Under the pieces are notes generated by a model. It had not been told where the DNA came from. It saw nothing but the letters and a program-made list of their open reading frames with translations, and searched no databases. This document shows, one piece after another, positions 52,685 to 60,736 of a DNA stretch of 64,000 nt (positions within the stretch are counted from its first letter, which is position 1; the number at the start of each line of letters is the position of its first letter). Origin of the DNA: Amycolatopsis endophytica (GTDB lineage Bacteria; Actinomycetota; Actinomycetes; Mycobacteriales; Pseudonocardiaceae); the NCBI RefSeq assembly GCF_013410405.1, contig NZ_JACCFK010000001.1, positions 62,001 through 126,000 on the forward strand. The letters run 5' to 3'. The translations under genes were made by a program, and so were the position numbers.

Positions 52685-52776
52685 CTCACGCTCCGCCGCA
52701 GGTCGGACCGACAAAACGAGCGGCGATCCCGATCAGAGGGACCGCCGCTCGCTTCGTTCGTGCCATTCCCGTGCCA

Positions 52777-52991
52777 CTAGCTCACCGGTTCGTCACCGCG
52801 CTTGCCCTGCCGGTAACGCTCCACGCGCGCGTTCAGCTCGTCGGCAATCTGCCAGGCACGGGCACGTGCTCGTAGATCAGCGCGACCCGGACGATTCTCT
52901 GTCCCATCCGCTACATCAGCTCCTGCGTGGTCGCCCGGGCTGCCGACGCCGTCTCATTGCCGGTGCGGCGGAGGTCATGGAAGTGCTGCCA
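52777..52991 (-). pseudogene. C-terminal remnant of tyrosine recombinase (integrase)
   Basis: Reading the minus strand gives WQHFHDLRRTGNETASAARA and TTQELM, then a TAG, then RMGQRIVRVALIYEH. A shifted frame continues as ARARAWQIADELNARVERYR and KRGDEPVS to a stop. The HDLRRTGN block and the LIYEH block match the H-x-x-R and catalytic tyrosine regions of element integrases. An in-frame stop, a frameshift and loss of the N-terminal three quarters show that it is dead. Confidence 0.8.
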
Positions 52992-53113
52992 CGGCCTGCA
53001 CAGGCCCGGCAGACATACGCCTTGTTCCGCATCAGCCGACGGGTGCGACCGCATAGCCAGCAGCGCCGCCGCACCAGCCAACGCCGGTGATACTTCCGCG
53101 ACCTGAATGACAC
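52992..53113 (-). pseudogene. Zinc-ribbon small protein, 3' end lost at deletion junction
   Basis: A GTG behind GGAGGAG starts a basic protein with a CWLC...CRAC zinc-ribbon pattern about 20 residues apart. After CRACAG the same DNA becomes the integrase remnant in another frame, so the coding sequence is cut by a deletion. The leftover frame runs on to a stop at 52916 with no sense. The function of the intact protein is unknown; similar small proteins accompany element transfer genes. Confidence 0.55.
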
Positions 53114-53148
53114 TTCGTTAACCTCCTCCAACGGGGAGCATGCTGATC

Positions 53149-53439
53149 TCACTCACCCTTGGAGTCCTGCGGGGCAACGAATGTGCCCTTGGACCGGATC
53201 GTCATGACGAACCCCTGCGCTCGCAGGATGCGGGTCGCGTGGCGAACCGAACCCAGCGAAACGCCGTACTCCACCGCCAATCGCCGTTCGCTGGGAAGCG
53301 GTGCGTAGACGGGAAGCTGCCCGGACCTGATGCGGTCAGCGATATGGGCCGCCACCCACTCGTAGACGTAACCCGGCTCTCCACCTTCCGGACGCGTCCA
53401 CGCCTGAACCGGGGGCGGGTGCTCCTCACGCGTCATCAT
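53149..53439 (-). CDS. GntR-family regulator, KorSA-like (DNA-binding domain only)
   Basis: A 96-residue protein that is nearly all winged helix: VAAHIADRIRSGQLPVYAPL, then SERRLAVEYGVSLGSVRHAT. It lacks a sensor domain. Single-domain GntR proteins of this kind repress transfer and replication genes in pSAM2-type elements. The ATG with AGGAG 8 bases upstream was chosen; a GTG eight codons earlier overlaps the preceding stop as GTGA and is an alternative. Confidence 0.8.
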   Translation of the reverse strand: MMTREEHPPPVQAWTRPEGGEPGYVYEWVAAHIADRIRSGQLPVYAPLPSERRLAVEYGVSLGSVRHATRILRAQGFVMTIRSKGTFVAPQDSKGE

Positions 53440-53459
53440 CGTCAGCGCTCCTCGCCCGC

Positions 53460-53899
53460 TCACGCGGCTTTCGCCGTCTGCTCAGCGGGGGCCTTGCGTC
53501 CGCTGTTCACGGCCTTGAAGCCAGTCGCGCGAAAGACGAAGGACTGGTACTTGAACTCGCCGTTGCCCGCCACTCGCGGCTCAGCGGTGAGCCCTTCCAG
53601 CTCCACCGCCGCATGCCGGGAAGCACCTCGCTCGTCGTCGGCACGGGCTGCACGTCGGCGAGGAACGTGATCTCGAAGGACGCCCGCTTGGCGTTCGGCT
53701 CGGACGGGTCGGTCACGGTCGCCTTCCACTGGCGCTTGCCGGTCGCTTCGTCGATGCGCTGCCCGGCGGGACGACCTGCCGCCCTGTCCTCCCGGGACTG
53801 GTACTCGTTGTCCGGCGACATCTCGCCCACCATCACCAAGCCCTGCGGAAACGCCTCGTCAAATGTGATCGGGAAACGGTGTCCCCTGGTAATAGCCAT
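53460..53899 (-). pseudogene. AICE-type conserved protein with frameshift
   Basis: The first 97 codons (GHRFPITFDEAFPQGLVMVG ... FEITFLADVQPVPTTSEVLP) and the last 48 codons in another frame (AVELEGLTAEPRVAGNGEFK ... FRATGFKAVNSGRKAP) together form one protein of a type common in actinomycete integrative elements. The frame changes near position 53,610-53,620. A sequencing error is possible, but decay fits the neighbouring remnants. The function of the family is not known to me. Confidence 0.65.
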
Positions 53900-53928
53900 G
53901 TCGATACCCCTTGTGTGCCTTGGGTTTC

Positions 53929-54204
53929 TCAGTCGGTTTCGGTCGAGCTGTGACCGTCAGGAGAGTCGAACGGAAACGAGCGCGAGCGGTTCTGCGCCTC
54001 GCACCAGTCACCGAACTCGATGGCAGCGACAGCCAGGCTCCTCGCGAACCGTGCGGCGTCAGTGAGACCGCCGATGCGCGGTGGAACCTGGATGACGAGG
54101 GTGGCGTCCTCCCCGCCGGCGATGAGTTGCCGGATGCCGGGTGACGGTGAAACGACCTCAGCGCCGTAACCGGTCGCGGGCTGGATCCCCACGTGAATGC
54201 CCAT
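53929..54204 (-). CDS. Small hypothetical protein of the element
   Basis: A 91-residue soluble protein starting MGIHVGIQPATGYGAEVVSP behind GGAGAGC. It has an amphipathic helix (AARFARSLAVAAIEFGDWCE) and an acidic tail. I do not recognise a domain. Its position among element genes suggests an accessory role. Confidence 0.6.
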   Translation of the reverse strand: MGIHVGIQPATGYGAEVVSPSPGIRQLIAGGEDATLVIQVPPRIGGLTDAARFARSLAVAAIEFGDWCEAQNRSRSFPFDSPDGHSSTETD

Positions 54205-54319
54205 CTGCTCTCCTGGTGGTCTTGGCTCTCCCGCGTCCGGTGGGGCGCGGTATGACCCAGGAGACACCCGGTTCAGGGCGAGCACCCGGACAAACTGTCC
54301 GGGTAGGTGTTGGAAGGGG

Positions 54320-54880
54320 CTAGCGCGAGGCGGGAACGGCCTCGTTCACCGCGTCGAGCACGGCCGACCAGGGCAGTTCCCGCCCTGGCGCACTGCGCGG
54401 CTCGTGGAGCGGCCAGACGTCATCACCGTAGACGAGACGCACACCGGCCCGCTGAAGCGCAGCGATGTGGAACTCCCACGACGGGTGGCGCGCATGCGCA
54501 GCGTTCACCCGCGGAAACACGACGACCGGCAGGTTCCGAGTGCCGATGGCCTCGTTCACCTGCGTCAAAGCCTGGTTGTCAGCAATACCCATCGCGAGTT
54601 TCGCGACCATGTTCGCCGACGCGGGAGCGACCAGGTAGCAGTCAACGGGAGGGTGCGGGCTCTTCTCGTCCGGGTCGCGAGGCTCAACGCGCACCGGATA
54701 GCCGGTCGCCTCCTCGATCTCAGCGAGCGCCCCGGACTTCTGGAGCCAGCGGCCGGCAGTGGGCGTCAGGGTGACGACGACCGTCCACCCTGCTTCCTGC
54801 GCAGGCTTGATGATGCGCGGAAGCAGCTCCTCGACGCCACCCGCACCAGAACCGACCAGACCGAGCACCCGCGAACCCAT
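54320..54880 (-). CDS. Flavoprotein (PPC-decarboxylase/CoaC-like fold)
   Basis: A 186-residue protein with the FMN-binding flavoprotein fold: VLGLVGSGAGGVEELLPRII at the N-terminus, and CYLVAPASANMVAKLAMGIADNQ near residue 85, which contains the conserved PASANT-like motif. The catalytic histidine of CoaC decarboxylases is not obvious at the N-terminus, so the reaction is unclear. It is cotranscribed with an XRE-type regulator, 4 bases after that gene's stop. Such flavoprotein/XRE pairs recur in actinomycete elements and regulatory loci. Confidence 0.8.
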   Translation of the reverse strand: MGSRVLGLVGSGAGGVEELLPRIIKPAQEAGWTVVVTLTPTAGRWLQKSGALAEIEEATGYPVRVEPRDPDEKSPHPPVDCYLVAPASANMVAKLAMGIADNQALTQVNEAIGTRNLPVVVFPRVNAAHARHPSWEFHIAALQRAGVRLVYGDDVWPLHEPRSAPGRELPWSAVLDAVNEAVPASR

Positions 54881-54884
54881 GCAG

Positions 54885-56126
54885 CTACCTCACCGCTCCA
54901 CAACGCTCAGCCAGCGCCAGGAGCGCCGAGGACTTCCGTCCAGCCGTGGCCGGAGCACGACGGTACATCGACCGCACGACTTCCCGCACCGCAGTGGAGT
55001 GCCGCACGATGGCCGGCGACTTCTGCTCAGCCGACAGCAGTGTCTGCAGCGCCTCATCGTCCTTCGCCATCAGGCTCAGCGCCCGCGCGTAGTCGATCAG
55101 GTAGGTCACCTGCCGTTCCTCGGGCAAGTGGTCGACCTTGACGTTCGGAGCCTGCTCGATCACCTGCGCCACGTCACCCAGGTCAAGGGCAGCCGAAAGA
55201 CGGTGCAGCTCAACGTTCGCCGGCCCGAAGCCGGTGTGCCAGTAGTTCGCGTCCACACCGAGCTGATTCCCCGCGCGGGTGGCATGCGCCAGGAGATCGT
55301 TCGACGTGCCACGGTCCTGGTGCCGAGCCGCAGCCACGGCCGTGCGCAGGTAGAGCATGCCGTAGAGGCTCAAGGCCGAGGGATCACCGGCCGCCATCCG
55401 CGGATGGAGCCACTTGGCCGCAGCCTCCCCCAGCTCAAGCGCATCTTCGAACCGGCCGACAGCCAAGAGCGCGTGTGTCCCGGACCGCGCCGCCGACGCC
55501 AGCACCAACGGATCGTCAGCCTCGTCCGCCGCCTGCATAGCTCGCTCAGCAGCGATCCACGACAGGTCCGCCTCACCGATCTTGCTCAACGTGGTCGCGG
55601 TCAGGTGATGGATTCGAGCCGAGAGCGCCGCACAGGTCCGCCGGTAAGCCGGATCATCCGCCGACGCGGCTTCCATCTGCGCGGTGGTCTTGATCAGCCC
55701 GGGAAGCGCCTGAACCACGCGGCCGAGGTCGCCCTTCTGGTAGCTCGACCAGGCACCCTCGACGAGCACTTTCACCGGTGCCGGGTCGATGTACTCCGGT
55801 GACATGGACGACGAGAACAGCGTCCGGGAGAGCCGACGCGGGGCCATCAGCGCATCACGGATGGCCGGAACGTCGTCGTTGCGCTCCTCGTCCTCCATCA
55901 GAACGGGCTCACCGAGCAGATCCCCGAGGGTCACCCGGAGCGCGCGGGCTACCTCCGCGAGTACGTCCAACCTGCGGATATCCCGCTCACCGCGCTCGAT
56001 CTTGCTGAGCCAGTCCTCAGAGCGTCCGACCAGATCGGCTAAGACAGCCTGCGACAACCCCCGGCGGCGCCGGTAGAAGGCAATACGCTCCCCGATGCTG
56101 AGCTGATCACCCGCACCACCACGCAT
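54885..56126 (-). CDS. XRE-family regulator with TPR-like C-terminal domain
   Basis: A 413-residue protein. Residues 8-70 form an XRE helix-turn-helix (IGERIAFYRRRRGLSQAVLA, SEDWLSKIERGERDIRRLDV). The remaining 330 residues are helical repeats like those of peptide- or partner-sensing Streptomyces regulators. There is one copy of the DNA-binding fold. The ATG at the start of the homologous part has no strong ribosome site. Partner genes are probably the flavoprotein downstream and itself. Confidence 0.82.
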   Translation of the reverse strand: MRGGAGDQLSIGERIAFYRRRRGLSQAVLADLVGRSEDWLSKIERGERDIRRLDVLAEVARALRVTLGDLLGEPVLMEDEERNDDVPAIRDALMAPRRLSRTLFSSSMSPEYIDPAPVKVLVEGAWSSYQKGDLGRVVQALPGLIKTTAQMEAASADDPAYRRTCAALSARIHHLTATTLSKIGEADLSWIAAERAMQAADEADDPLVLASAARSGTHALLAVGRFEDALELGEAAAKWLHPRMAAGDPSALSLYGMLYLRTAVAAARHQDRGTSNDLLAHATRAGNQLGVDANYWHTGFGPANVELHRLSAALDLGDVAQVIEQAPNVKVDHLPEERQVTYLIDYARALSLMAKDDEALQTLLSAEQKSPAIVRHSTAVREVVRSMYRRAPATAGRKSSALLALAERCGAVR

Positions 56127-56198
56127 ACGACCAGGTTAGCAGTGGCCAGGGACTTGATCTCCCAGATGGTTTCGTCGAGCGTCAAATCTGCAGCCGAC

Positions 56199-57845
56199 TT
56201 ATCGACGGTCAGGCTTTATATCAAGCGCCAGCCTGAATGCCGGGTGAACGCAGAACTGCGCGACATCCTCCATTGCGCTCGCTCGATCCATATACTCGGG
56301 TGAGTCATAAGCGTAAATCTCCGTTCCTGATTTACGAATGCAACCAATAAAGCCGATATCAAACAAGAGTCGGGTTAGCGGGTGATACTCTCGCCCAGCG
56401 TCGCCCACCTGAGAACCACTCCAAAAAGCCTCGGACATCTCGGTAACCCAGACAACTCCACCAAAATCCGGATCCGCCGGAAGCAAGAATGCCTCATCGA
56501 GGCGCTCAAAAAATTCTTTCCGATTCATTTTAATTGGCGCAGAATCGAAAACCCAAAACACACGATCGATATCAAAATATGAAGGCTTCCACTCATCGCG
56601 GAGTGCAAATAGGCGGTCTCGCGAGTAAGTCCGCTCCGCCTCTACGATCGTCTCCCAGGTGAGCCGTTTATTGTTTGATATGGAGTAACACGCATTGAAG
56701 CAGGAGATGATGTCACGCGGCCGCATCAAGGTTCGACGCAGCATGTAATCGAACGGATTCCCCCGAGAGGGGTTTGTAGCCGGAAGCAGATCTTTGATCG
56801 ATTCGACCGTATCCAACTGTCGCATCTCCGCAGCAGACGATGCGCGAGTCACGACAAGTTCTTGAAGTTCACGAGACGACCAACGAAGGGTCATTTTCAC
56901 TGAACGAAACTTCTCCTCTTGGCCACCAGTTCGCGTCCCAAAATTCAGCTGCTCGAATATGTTCGTCCGCAAGGCTACGAGCACCTTGAGATTCCGCACA
57001 CGCTTCAAGTCCAGAACCGCGCGAAAGAGGCATCGGATCAGAGAGTTGAGAATCTTCTCATCTACCCAGTCTCGATCTAGATCGTCGATCACAACATATG
57101 TGTAGTTCTGTGGCGATTCCAGGATGTGCTCGTCGAGGACCCCGATCATCTTATTCAATCTCGGCAGTTGGGTTTCGTTGACAATCCTCTGAAACCGCTC
57201 CGCTTGCTGCGCTTTGGTCTCTTCCCCATATAGTGCACTGCCGCCGAATGTGGCATTAGCATCAAACGGAGCTGCTGCAATCTTCCCGCCCGCCTCCTTC
57301 TTTACCTGCTCCTCGAACTTCGTCGTGATATCGCGAACCCGCTCGTCCGTCTCACACCAGAACTTACCGTCAAAGTCATCGAGATATTCGAGGGCAGCCA
57401 TTTTACTCTTATCACGACTGACGCGATCTCGAAGAGAGACGAGGAAGTTCTGTTTCGCAGCTGGTGAGTTTACCTTATATCTGTGTCGGATTATTTCAAC
57501 CAGCAATACATGCTTCCAAAGCGCGATAAAGAATGGGTCCAAATGTACATCCATAGCCGCAAGGAAGCGAACAACCCCCAGGTCGGAAATGTAGGGGAGT
57601 GAAAGATCTTCGGGATTAATTCGGATTACATGATCCGGGTGATCTTCCTCAACGCGCTGGAGCATAGCGGATTTTCCACTGCCAGTTCGGCCAACAATGA
57701 AACACTTGGGCTCATCTCGCGAAACCAAGCTCGCATATTGGCTGGACTGAAAAAATGCGCTTTGGAGAAGCGGATCCGCTTCCGCCTGCTCACCCCCCAG
57801 GTTGAAGTCCGCACTCGGGAGCCTTCTAGGAACACCCTTCCCCAC
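56199..57845 (-). CDS. P-loop ATPase, Sll1717-like; possible defence cargo
   Basis: A 548-residue soluble ATPase with Walker A in FIVGRTGSGKSAMLQ near residue 55 and Walker B in TYVVIDDLDRDW near residue 255. Arginine-finger-like and winged-helix regions follow (LMRPRDIISCFNACYSISNN). The layout, with an N-terminal AEADPLLQSAFFQS region, resembles the Sll1717 family of large P-loop proteins often met in phage-defence neighbourhoods. That link is inference. The gene is clearly more AT-rich than its surroundings and uses rare A/T-ending codons, a sign of recent transfer. The start is GTG behind GGAGA. Confidence 0.75.
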   Translation of the reverse strand: MGKGVPRRLPSADFNLGGEQAEADPLLQSAFFQSSQYASLVSRDEPKCFIVGRTGSGKSAMLQRVEEDHPDHVIRINPEDLSLPYISDLGVVRFLAAMDVHLDPFFIALWKHVLLVEIIRHRYKVNSPAAKQNFLVSLRDRVSRDKSKMAALEYLDDFDGKFWCETDERVRDITTKFEEQVKKEAGGKIAAAPFDANATFGGSALYGEETKAQQAERFQRIVNETQLPRLNKMIGVLDEHILESPQNYTYVVIDDLDRDWVDEKILNSLIRCLFRAVLDLKRVRNLKVLVALRTNIFEQLNFGTRTGGQEEKFRSVKMTLRWSSRELQELVVTRASSAAEMRQLDTVESIKDLLPATNPSRGNPFDYMLRRTLMRPRDIISCFNACYSISNNKRLTWETIVEAERTYSRDRLFALRDEWKPSYFDIDRVFWVFDSAPIKMNRKEFFERLDEAFLLPADPDFGGVVWVTEMSEAFWSGSQVGDAGREYHPLTRLLFDIGFIGCIRKSGTEIYAYDSPEYMDRASAMEDVAQFCVHPAFRLALDIKPDRR

Positions 57846-58310
57846 AGTTACCCGATCTCCTCTTTTCGTTCAACTCCGCTGAGAACAAATTCAACAATTC
57901 CGGCTCCACCCGGCGCCTGGTCCGTCTGAAGCCGGTACCACCCGACTAGCTGCCGAGATTGGCTCTATGGGATCAAGGCGCGCCGCCGGCGGCGGCGCGC
58001 TCGGCCGGTTGCCTTGGGTGCCGCAGCAGGTCCCGGACGCGGCTTACGCCGGGCTGTCGCTCCGCTTCGCGCGGCGAGCCGCGTGGCGCGGCAGTCCAGG
58101 CGGGCACCTCGCCACCGCCGGCGGCGCGCCGATTCAGCCGGACCGAGCGCAGCAGCTCGTCACCTGGGCAGCCACCCGCCGCCTGCCTGGGCACTTTCAC
58201 GCTCGGTCTCCTTGCGCCAACGCTGTGGATTGAACGTCGTTCGCCAGGAGTCGCGCATTACGCACGTGTGGGTCACAAGTCGATCACCACCCCGACAGCC
58301 GATCGTGACT

Positions 58311-58370
58311 ACGGCCGGTGGCACCGCGTCAAGGCGGGAAAGCGTGCCTTGACCCGGCACCACCGGCCGT
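58311..58370. repeat. Long imperfect inverted repeat
   Basis: 25-base arms (58311-58335 and 58346-58370) match at 22 positions around a 10-base loop. No flanking gene end is near enough for an ordinary terminator. It could be a remnant of a mobile element end or a structured RNA. Confidence 0.6.
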
Positions 58371-58611
58371 GTTCTGGGCTGTGGGGCGGGGCGATGGGAG
58401 GGGCGTGGGCGGCTCGACCGGGCGTGCCATTGCCGTGCCAGTAGCCCCGGTCAACAGCGCGTCCAGCGGGGCGCGTTGCCTCGGCGCCGGATCGAAGCAC
58501 ACACCACTCCGGCGCAACCCCCTCATCACACCGAAAACACAGCTGCTCCCGCAGCTTCGCCGTGCGCGAACCCAGCCGGGCGGCCGACAGCAAGACGCCC
58601 CGGCTTGCCGC

Positions 58612-58640
58612 GATGCAACATTTTGTGTTTTAGTTGCATC
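58612..58640. promoter_or_regulatory. Putative TetR operator, lipase module 2
   Basis: GATGCAAC (58612-58619) and GTTGCATC (58633-58640) form a perfect inverted repeat with a 13-base spacer, 41 bases before the lipase ATG. The arms match those of module 1. Confidence 0.65.
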
Positions 58641-58681
58641 CGCGTCGCGACGGGGCGGCGCTGGTCGGGAAGGAAACACGG

Positions 58682-59725
58682 ATGCCAGCCTCCTCGCTTC
58701 GTCGTCTGCTCGCTCTTGCCGCAGCGACCGTCGTCGGCAGTACCGCGGTCCTCGGCGGCGGAGGCGTCGCCACCGGCGAACCCGCCTACGCGCCCGTCGA
58801 CCAGCCGGGGCCTGCCCTGACGGTCCCCGCCGACGATCTCGCCAAGAGCCTCGAATGCACGCCCGACGTCCGGGACGCCACACGCGAACCAGTCCTGCTC
58901 ACGCCCGCCACGACGGTCGACAGCGACCAGAACTTCGGCTTCAACTACGAACCGCTGTTCCGCGAGCTCGGTATCCCCTACTGCACCTCGAACTCGCCGA
59001 CCGACCCGTACAACATGGGCGACATGCAGATCCGGGCCCAGTACGTCACCTACGCGATCCGGGAGATGCACGAGCTCGCCGGACGCAAGATCGCCGTCAT
59101 GGGGCACAGCCAGGGCGGGATGATCATGCGCTGGTCGCTGCGGTTCTGGCCGGACACCCGCGCGATGGTGGACGACGTGATCGGCATGGCCGGCACCAAC
59201 CACGGTTCGGTGATCGTGCCCGCGCTGTGCGTCCCCAACTGCGCACCCGCGCTGTGGCAGCAGCGTGCGAACTCGGACTTCGTGCGGGCGCTCAACTCGG
59301 GCCAGGAAACGTTCCCCGGCATCAGCTACACCGAGGTCTACTCCCGCACCGACGAGTTCGTCCAACCCAACCTCGACGATCACGGCACCTCGTCGCTGCG
59401 CGGCGGTGGCGGCGACATCACCAACGTCGCGGTGCAGGACGTGTGCCCGCTCGCCGTCCCCGAACACCTGCTCATCGGCACCCTCGATCCGGTCACCGCC
59501 GCGCTCGCGGTCGACGCGCTGACCCACCCCGGCCCCGCCGACCCGTCCCGGATCAGCCCGTCCACGTGCACACAGTTGCTGATGCCCGGTGCGGACCCGC
59601 TCACCGCCCCGCTCGACTTCACCTCCGTGACGGTGCAGGTCGCAGCCCAGCTGACCGTCGCCGCGCACCGCGTGGAGTCCGAACCGGCGCTCGCCTGCTA
59701 CGTCACCGCGAGCTGCCCCGCATGA
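58682..59725 (+). CDS. Secreted lipase, CalB-like alpha/beta hydrolase, copy 2
   Basis: A 347-residue exported hydrolase with a signal peptide of about 31 residues. Ser143 sits in GHSQGG, the acid is probably in SRTDEFVQPN, and the histidine in EHLLIGTLDP. It is clearly paralogous to the lipase at 46836 (shared NSGQETFPGISYT and GGGGDITNVAVQDVCP-type blocks). The ATG follows GGAAGGAAA. It is cotranscribed with its TetR regulator through an ATGA overlap, unlike copy 1, where the regulator is divergent. Confidence 0.86.
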   Translation: MPASSLRRLLALAAATVVGSTAVLGGGGVATGEPAYAPVDQPGPALTVPADDLAKSLECTPDVRDATREPVLLTPATTVDSDQNFGFNYEPLFRELGIPYCTSNSPTDPYNMGDMQIRAQYVTYAIREMHELAGRKIAVMGHSQGGMIMRWSLRFWPDTRAMVDDVIGMAGTNHGSVIVPALCVPNCAPALWQQRANSDFVRALNSGQETFPGISYTEVYSRTDEFVQPNLDDHGTSSLRGGGGDITNVAVQDVCPLAVPEHLLIGTLDPVTAALAVDALTHPGPADPSRISPSTCTQLLMPGADPLTAPLDFTSVTVQVAAQLTVAAHRVESEPALACYVTASCPA

Positions 59726-60279
59726 CGCGAGGCCGCGCCGACCGGGAAAGCGCACTGCGCCTGGCGCGGCGGAACTTCAACGCCCGGCAACGGGTCGAGG
59801 TCAACGATCTCGCCACGGAACTGGGCGTGAACCGGGTGACCGTCTACCGCTGGCTCGGCGACCGGGACGCCATCCTCGCCGAAGTGGTGTGGCGGCTCGG
59901 CGAGCGAACCATGCTCGACGCCTACGCCGCAGCCGACGGGGTGGGCGGCACCCGGATCGCGAACGCGATGTCGACGTTCGTCCGGCGCACGCTGTCCCAT
60001 GCGGGCATGCGTCATTTCCTCACGAACGAAACCGACACCGCGCTGCGCGTCCTCACCCGCAGCGAACAGACGTTCCAGCCCCGGCTCGTCGCACTCGTCG
60101 AATCACTCCTGACCAGGGAACGCGACGCCGGACACCCGCCGGCGGCCGGCATCGACCTGCACGACCTCGCCTACCTGTGCGTCCGGGTCGGCGAATCGTT
60201 CGTCTACACCGACGCGATCACCGGCGAACCGCCGGACCCGGACCGTGCCGACCGCGCGCTGCACTACCTGCTGCGCTGA
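59722..60279 (+). CDS. TetR-like regulator (QsdR-type), copy 2
   Basis: A 185-residue regulator with the helix-turn-helix VNDLATELGVNRVTVYRWLG and a ligand domain ending DLAYLCVRVGESFVYTDAIT. It corresponds domain by domain to the regulator at 46031 but lacks about 40 N-terminal residues. Its ATG overlaps the lipase stop. The likely operator is the inverted repeat before the lipase gene. Confidence 0.83.
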   Translation: MTRGRADRESALRLARRNFNARQRVEVNDLATELGVNRVTVYRWLGDRDAILAEVVWRLGERTMLDAYAAADGVGGTRIANAMSTFVRRTLSHAGMRHFLTNETDTALRVLTRSEQTFQPRLVALVESLLTRERDAGHPPAAGIDLHDLAYLCVRVGESFVYTDAITGEPPDPDRADRALHYLLR

Positions 60280-60726
60280 CTACGAACCCACCTGCCGCGC
60301 CGTCGCCATCGCGCGCTCCGTCTCCCAGAACGCCCGCATCGACAACACTAAGCCGTCCTCCCGCACCCGGTACACGAACACCCCGTCCGTGTCGACACGG
60401 TAACCACCGGGCAGGTACGTCGTGATCGTGCCGACGTTCGCGACCTCGTCGCCCGCCGCGAACGAGTCCTTGATCGCGAACTCGAACCGCTCGACCTTCG
60501 CGATCGTCAGCTCCCAGAACGCGGCGATCCCGTCATGACCGTGGTGCCCGCGCCCCTCCTCGTCGAACATCGACTTGCCGACCGGATCCTCGATCACCGC
60601 GTCCGGGGCGAACAACGCCAGCCACTCGTCCTTCGCGCCACGGCAGGTCGCGTTCATCGAGTTCCACGCAGCCACCCGTGCGGGCGGCTGCTCCGCATCA
60701 ACGTCCCAGCAGACCGAAACACCCAT
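60280..60726 (-). CDS. NTF2-like/SnoaL-like fold protein
   Basis: A 148-residue protein with the cone-shaped NTF2 fold typical of small isomerases, cyclases or ligand-binding proteins: WLALFAPDAVIEDPVGKSMF near residue 35, and VANVGTITTYLPGGYRVDTD near residue 95. It lies 10 bases downstream of an LLM-class oxidoreductase and probably acts in the same pathway. Its stop directly abuts the TetR stop of the opposite strand. The substrate is unknown; a steroid- or polyketide-like ligand would fit the fold. Confidence 0.78.
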   Translation of the reverse strand: MGVSVCWDVDAEQPPARVAAWNSMNATCRGAKDEWLALFAPDAVIEDPVGKSMFDEEGRGHHGHDGIAAFWELTIAKVERFEFAIKDSFAAGDEVANVGTITTYLPGGYRVDTDGVFVYRVREDGLVLSMRAFWETERAMATARQVGS

Positions 60727-60736
60727 GGCACACCCC

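Larger units (their letters stand above)
52685..57845. mobile_element. Decayed AICE-like integrative element next to tRNA-Gly
   Basis: The segment starts at tRNA-Gly and contains a broken tyrosine integrase C-terminus, a truncated zinc-ribbon ORF, a KorSA-like GntR repressor, a frameshifted element protein, a small hypothetical, and a flavoprotein/XRE-TPR pair. These are gene types usual in actinomycete integrative and conjugative elements. Replication and transfer genes are missing. The right end is uncertain: no second copy of the tRNA 3' end was found. It was drawn to the end of the AT-richer ATPase gene, which may be cargo or a separate insertion. The first 90 bp hold an AGCGGCG-type inverted repeat but no gene. 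Confidence 0.6.
57846..58681. other. 836-bp gap without a convincing gene
   Basis: Only arginine- and proline-rich frames without ribosome sites are present on either strand. The segment contains a long hairpin at 58311-58370, a GGCGCGCCGCCGGCGGCGGC stretch near 57979, and the lipase operator at its right end. It probably marks the junction between the mobile segment and the older chromosome. Confidence 0.5.

Noticed and set aside
57979..58000. GGCGCGCCGCCGGCGGCGGC as a palindromic regulatory site
   Set aside because: It is simple GC-rich low-complexity sequence without a flanking gene start at a suitable distance.
57846..58310. Second copy of the tRNA-Gly 3' end as the right attachment site
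   Set aside because: No stretch matching the T-arm and acceptor end was found here or elsewhere to the right, so the right boundary of the element is left open.
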